A stretch of DNA of 64,000 bases from an uncultured Clostridia bacterium (GTDB lineage: Bacteria > Bacillota > Clostridia > Christensenellales > Borkfalkiaceae): assembly GCA_949282385.1 (NCBI GenBank), contig CASDOP010000001.1, positions 248,001-312,000 on the forward strand, written 5' to 3'. Below are positions 60,611-64,000 of this stretch, one piece after another. The position numbers and the translations under genes were made by a program. The number at the start of each line of letters is the position of its first letter. The first letter of the stretch is position 1. The notes under the pieces are model-generated. The model ran no database searches. It was not told the DNA's origin and saw only the letters and a program-made list of their open reading frames with translations.

Positions 60611-62131
60611 TCAGTCTTCTGCACCCTTATTTTCCTTAGCGGAGGCAGTAGTCTTTTTTGCGGGAGCGCGGCGCGCAGTCTTCTTTTCACCTTCGGCAGG
60701 AGCTTTTTTAGCCGTACGACTTGCGCCTGTCTTGCTGCCCGAAGTCGTCTTTTTGGCGGAGGAAGAACGAGAAGATTCCGACTTTGCCGAAGTCTTTTTG
60801 GTTTCGGCGTCTGCAGACTTTGTATTCTCTGCGGCTTTTTCTTCGGATTTAGCGTACTCCTCTTTATACTTTTCGAATTCCGCGTTATTGCAGTAAACGA
60901 AATGTCCGGGAACTATTTCGCGCATGACGGGTTTGTCTACCGAATAATCATGCTCGGCAAGCGGATTATATGTGCTTCTCCTGCGTTCCTTTTCATATTT
61001 GGGATCGGGCAGGGGTATCGCCGAAAGCAAGGACTTTGTATATGGATGCAGAGGGTGAGCAAACAACTCGTCCGAAGTTGCAAGTTCAACCATTTTACCG
61101 AAATACATGACGCCTATTCTGTCCGAGAAATATTTGACGACGGAAAGATCGTGCGCAATGAAAAGCACGGTTATGCCGAATTCCGACCTTAGCTCGTTGA
61201 GAAGGTTGATTACCTGCGCCTGAATGGAAACGTCGAGCGCGGATACAGGTTCGTCGGCAATTATAAGCTCGGGACGCATGATTACAGAACGCGCTATGCC
61301 TATACGCTGGCGCTGTCCGCCCGAGAATTCGTGGGGGTATCTTCCCGCATGCTCTCTTACAAGACCGACTTTTTCAAGCACTTCATACACCTTTTCGTCG
61401 ATGTATTTTTTGTCCTTGATGCCCTTGATAACCAGACCTTCGGCTATTATATCCCTTACCGTCATTCTGGGGTCGAGCGAAGCTATGGGGTCCTGGAAAA
61501 TCATCTGGATTTCGTTTACCAGCCTTTCCCTGGAAGCCAGGCGCAACAAAGGTTTATATTTTTTCTCGCATGCAGCCCTTTCCTCTTCCGTCACGCACGC
61601 CGCAAGAGCCGCCTCTTTTTCGGCAGTAATTTTTGCGACCTCTCGCTTTGCGTGGTCTTTATCGCAATACTTCTGGTCGTGATTTGCCGAAGAGATAAGT
61701 TTTTTGTTCTCCTCCACGACAGCGGCGCACTTTTCGTGAGCCTGCGCCTTCAGGGTTGCATATTTTTCGTTGACGGCAGCTTCGTCCGCGCCTGCAGCAA
61801 TCTCTTCTTCGCTCTGCTTTTTATATTCTTCGCAGACTTTGCGGCATTCCTCCCTCGCCTGCCTGATGGCGTTTTTGTACGAGCGGGTGCCTGCACAGAT
61901 GCGCTGGTCTTTGAAATAGACGTTGCCCGACGTAATGTCGTAAAGTTTTATTATAGAGCGTCCGGTTGTCGTTTTTCCGCAACCGCTCTCACCGACCAGA
62001 CCGAAAACTTCGCCCTTTTTGATTTCAAAGTTTACGTCGTCTACGGCTTTAAGCTCGCGACCGGGTCCCATCTTGAAATACTGGCAAAGGTGCTCTACTC
62101 TAAGCAGAACTTCGTTATTGTTTTCCTGCAT
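60611..62131 (-). CDS. oppF: Oligopeptide ABC transporter ATPase OppF with helical insertion and basic tail
   Basis: A 506-residue ATPase. Walker A GESGCGKTT is at 47-55, Gln-loop MIFQDP at about 210-215, signature FSGGQ at 269-273, Walker B LIIADEP at 289-295, and switch His327. Between residue about 82 and 200, where OppF normally has a few residues before the Q-loop, there is a long charged helical insertion with six Cys (96, 100, 135, 156, 179, 188). Residues about 425-506 are a Lys/Ala/Ser/Thr-rich tail like histone H1. It energises peptide uptake together with OppD. Confidence 0.88.
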   Translation of the reverse strand: MQENNNEVLLRVEHLCQYFKMGPGRELKAVDDVNFEIKKGEVFGLVGESGCGKTTTGRSIIKLYDITSGNVYFKDQRICAGTRSYKNAIRQAREECRKVCEEYKKQSEEEIAAGADEAAVNEKYATLKAQAHEKCAAVVEENKKLISSANHDQKYCDKDHAKREVAKITAEKEAALAACVTEEERAACEKKYKPLLRLASRERLVNEIQMIFQDPIASLDPRMTVRDIIAEGLVIKGIKDKKYIDEKVYEVLEKVGLVREHAGRYPHEFSGGQRQRIGIARSVIMRPELIIADEPVSALDVSIQAQVINLLNELRSEFGITVLFIAHDLSVVKYFSDRIGVMYFGKMVELATSDELFAHPLHPYTKSLLSAIPLPDPKYEKERRRSTYNPLAEHDYSVDKPVMREIVPGHFVYCNNAEFEKYKEEYAKSEEKAAENTKSADAETKKTSAKSESSRSSSAKKTTSGSKTGASRTAKKAPAEGEKKTARRAPAKKTTASAKENKGAED

Positions 62132-62134
62132 AAA

Positions 62135-64000
62135 TTAAACACCTCCCATCTTATTCTTCATTCTTTCAATTCTGTCGGTAATAATCTTGGGAATTTCAAT
62201 CTTGGGAGCGTCCGGATGCAACAACCAGGTAGCCGCGTAATGCGTATCGGAAATTTTAAACATGGGAGGTTGCTCCTCAAAGTCGATTTCCATAGCATAT
62301 TTGTTGCGCTCTGCAAACGCGTCTCCCTTGGGCGGATATATCATGTTGGGCGGAGTGCCGGGAATTGCTTCGAGCTTTTCCTTGGTATCGAGGTCGGGCA
62401 TAGACGAAAGCAACGCCCATGTATAGGGATGAGCGGGCGTGTAGAATACGTCTTCCGCCGTTCCTATCTCGACAATTTTGCCCGCATACATAACGGCAAC
62501 CCTGTCCGCCATGTTTGCAACGACGCCGAGGTCGTGTGTTATGAATATTACCGAAAGCTGTCTTTCTTTTTTTACTTTGTTTATGAGTTCGAGTATCTGA
62601 GACTGAATTGTAACGTCGAGCGCGGTAGTCGGTTCGTCGCAGATAAGTATATCGGGATTTGCCGAGAGAGCAATGGCTATGACTATTCTCTGTCTCATGC
62701 CGCCCGAAAATTCAAAAGGATACTGCTTGTATCTTCTCTTGGGTTCGGGAATGCCGACTTCTTCCATGAGCTTAAGCGCGCGAGCTTTAGCCATGCGCCT
62801 CGTAACCTTGTATGCTACGTCGCTCGCCTTGGCTTTGAGGTAATCAATCATCTCTACTGCCTTTGCGTCAAAGTCATGCGCGTCGCCTTTGGCAATTTCG
62901 TTGACAAAATTTTCCTTAACCTTGCTAATTATGGCACATATATCGGCTTTTGCATTATCAAGATCTACAAGGTTTTTGCCTGCGACTTTCCAGTCGGGAG
63001 TTTTTCCCTTTGCCACTTTTCTTTCGTATGCGGCTGTCTGTTTAGCAAAGCGCTTTTCTTCTATGCGGTTGCGCCTAATTCCGTTATAATAGAGCGAAAT
63101 TGCAGCCTTAATGCTCGAAGCGAAGGTATATGCATAGTTATCCTTATGAATTTCAAGCCTGTCGATAGCTTTGGTTATAAGCTGAATGAGTTTTCTGGAA
63201 GTTTTGTAAACTTCGCTCCTCTTGAGCATATCGCCTTCGAAGATATGCATGACTTCATTGATATAATCTACGGCTGTCTGCTTGTTTGCTAGTCCTTCTT
63301 CATGCGATTTTATCAGCGCACTCTTCGTGCTCGCGATGAAATCGAGCATAAAGTTGTCGTCAAGATATTTTCTGAGGAAAACGTTAAGCTCTTCAACGCT
63401 CAAATCGGGCAGAGGCTCCTCAGAGAAAGTCAGATAATAACCCATTGCAAAGAAATTGGGCATGGGATATTCCAGAGCTTCGGCTATTATTTCGCGTATT
63501 GCAGTGAGCTGATCGCGAATGTCGGAGCCTTTCATCTCCATAACTTTGCGGCTCTTTTTTCCGACGATGCGGCAAGCGAAATCAAGCGCAGCTTCGGGCA
63601 GGGAAAGTTTTACGTACTGCTTTATTTTTTCTATTGCAGCCATAAGTTCGCCTGCGCGCGAATTAATAACATATTTGTGAACGCTTCCTTCGGCAAGTTT
63701 TAAAATTTCCTTGACCTCCGAAGGCAAATCCGTAACCGCATTCTTTTCTATCTCGAAAAGCAGGTTATCTGTTTCGTAGAGGCATTCGGAAGCGTTATTT
63801 TTTGCTCTGTCGTAAGCTCCCTCGAGTTCGAGATGTTTATATTCAAACTTATCGAAATCGCGGCATTTTCTGGCATTCTGCTCTGCAATCTGCTTGTCTC
63901 CGCCGGCAATGGCGGCATCCATATTGACATTGAGCAGCTTAAGCGTGCTGTTGAAATCTTTTCTCGCTTCTTTCTGACTGAGTTTGCCGTTTATAAGCAT
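62135..64000 (-). CDS. oppD: Oligopeptide ABC transporter ATPase OppD with giant insertion, N-terminus outside window
   Basis: The visible 621 residues lack Walker A, so the gene continues past 64000 and the ATG there is internal. Residues about 1-20 (LSQKEARKDF) match the helical subdomain of OppD. Residues about 404-430 continue it (RALKLMEEVGIPEPKRRYKQ), then come FSGGM (431-435), Walker B ILICDEP (451-457), switch His489 and the C-terminal OppD part (HPYTWALLSSMPD). Between them lies an insertion of about 380 mostly helical, charged residues not seen in ordinary OppD. The gene is followed by oppF after 3 bases. Confidence 0.87.
   Translation of the reverse strand: MLINGKLSQKEARKDFNSTLKLLNVNMDAAIAGGDKQIAEQNARKCRDFDKFEYKHLELEGAYDRAKNNASECLYETDNLLFEIEKNAVTDLPSEVKEILKLAEGSVHKYVINSRAGELMAAIEKIKQYVKLSLPEAALDFACRIVGKKSRKVMEMKGSDIRDQLTAIREIIAEALEYPMPNFFAMGYYLTFSEEPLPDLSVEELNVFLRKYLDDNFMLDFIASTKSALIKSHEEGLANKQTAVDYINEVMHIFEGDMLKRSEVYKTSRKLIQLITKAIDRLEIHKDNYAYTFASSIKAAISLYYNGIRRNRIEEKRFAKQTAAYERKVAKGKTPDWKVAGKNLVDLDNAKADICAIISKVKENFVNEIAKGDAHDFDAKAVEMIDYLKAKASDVAYKVTRRMAKARALKLMEEVGIPEPKRRYKQYPFEFSGGMRQRIVIAIALSANPDILICDEPTTALDVTIQSQILELINKVKKERQLSVIFITHDLGVVANMADRVAVMYAGKIVEIGTAEDVFYTPAHPYTWALLSSMPDLDTKEKLEAIPGTPPNMIYPPKGDAFAERNKYAMEIDFEEQPPMFKISDTHYAATWLLHPDAPKIEIPKIITDRIERMKNKMGGV

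Noticed and set aside
61331-63292. A 653-residue open frame on the plus strand opposite oppF and oppD
   Set aside because: It covers the reverse of two ATPase genes with clear motifs on the other strand, and its composition (Phe/Val/Arg-rich) is that of an antisense shadow.

Overview
The window looks like the chromosome of a Gram-positive member of Bacillota, most likely an uncultured gut-type clostridium. This rests on DnaD, MutS2, WhiA, the YlxY/M16 pair and the ywlC-ywlE-ywlF order, on a T-box in front of thrS and an attenuator in front of infC, on AGGAGG-type ribosome binding sites, and on many TTGACA/TATAAT promoters with 16-18 bp spacing. An order such as Christensenellales is only a guess. 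Nearly all genes are on the minus strand; only a DnaD-type gene and leuS are on the plus strand. No insertion sequence, integrase, prophage gene, CRISPR array or rRNA was seen.

Region by region: 1-749 holds the start of an aldo/keto reductase gene, tRNA-Leu(CAG), and a copy of the tRNA 3' end. 750-8461 is a complete, tightly overlapping histidine operon (hisR-like/yerC, hisZ, hisG, hisD, hisC, hisB, hisH, hisA, hisF, hisIE), with a promoter that overlaps a palindrome. 8471-18563 is a second long minus-strand run: a divergent alpha/beta-hydrolase-like gene, signal peptidase I, an ACT protein, a UPF0210 protein, oligopeptidase F, dnaB, Sua5, a YwlE-type phosphatase, RpiB and the PHP histidinol phosphatase that completes histidine synthesis. 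18640-20510 is the plus-strand DnaD-like gene. 20516-24248 holds a short-chain reductase and a YhhQ-family transporter behind a preQ1-like riboswitch, a MarR/MATE pair and tRNA-Thr(GGT). 24259-34345 holds a small Cys-rich protein, two phosphofructokinases, dnaE, whiA, a PHP protein, murB and an orphan solute-binding-like protein. 34362-39393 is translation: yebC, an rRNA methyltransferase, rplT, rpmI, infC with leader, thrS with T-box. 39448-43261 has leuS, a LysR regulator and an acyl carrier protein. 43271-55777 is one long run with DNA repair genes (uvrC, mutS2, an inosine/uracil glycosylase, an AlkD-like protein) mixed with a HAD phosphatase, a U32 protein, a YlxY-like protein, an M16 peptidase and tex. 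55838-60084 is a heterodimeric ABC exporter with its own MarR regulator. 60164-64000 is the end of an oligopeptide ABC cluster.

The most unusual proteins are the two oligopeptide-transporter ATPases at the right end. OppF carries a Cys-containing helical insertion of about 115 residues and a histone-H1-like tail. The visible part of OppD carries an insertion of about 380 residues between the helical subdomain and the ABC signature. Other points of interest are the preQ1-like riboswitch, a structured leader in front of an orphan solute-binding-like protein, the likely HisR operator, a hydrolase-fold protein without its nucleophile, and a DnaD protein ending in a four-Cys cluster. Most of the window is ordinary housekeeping DNA, and I saw no clear new multi-gene system beyond these.
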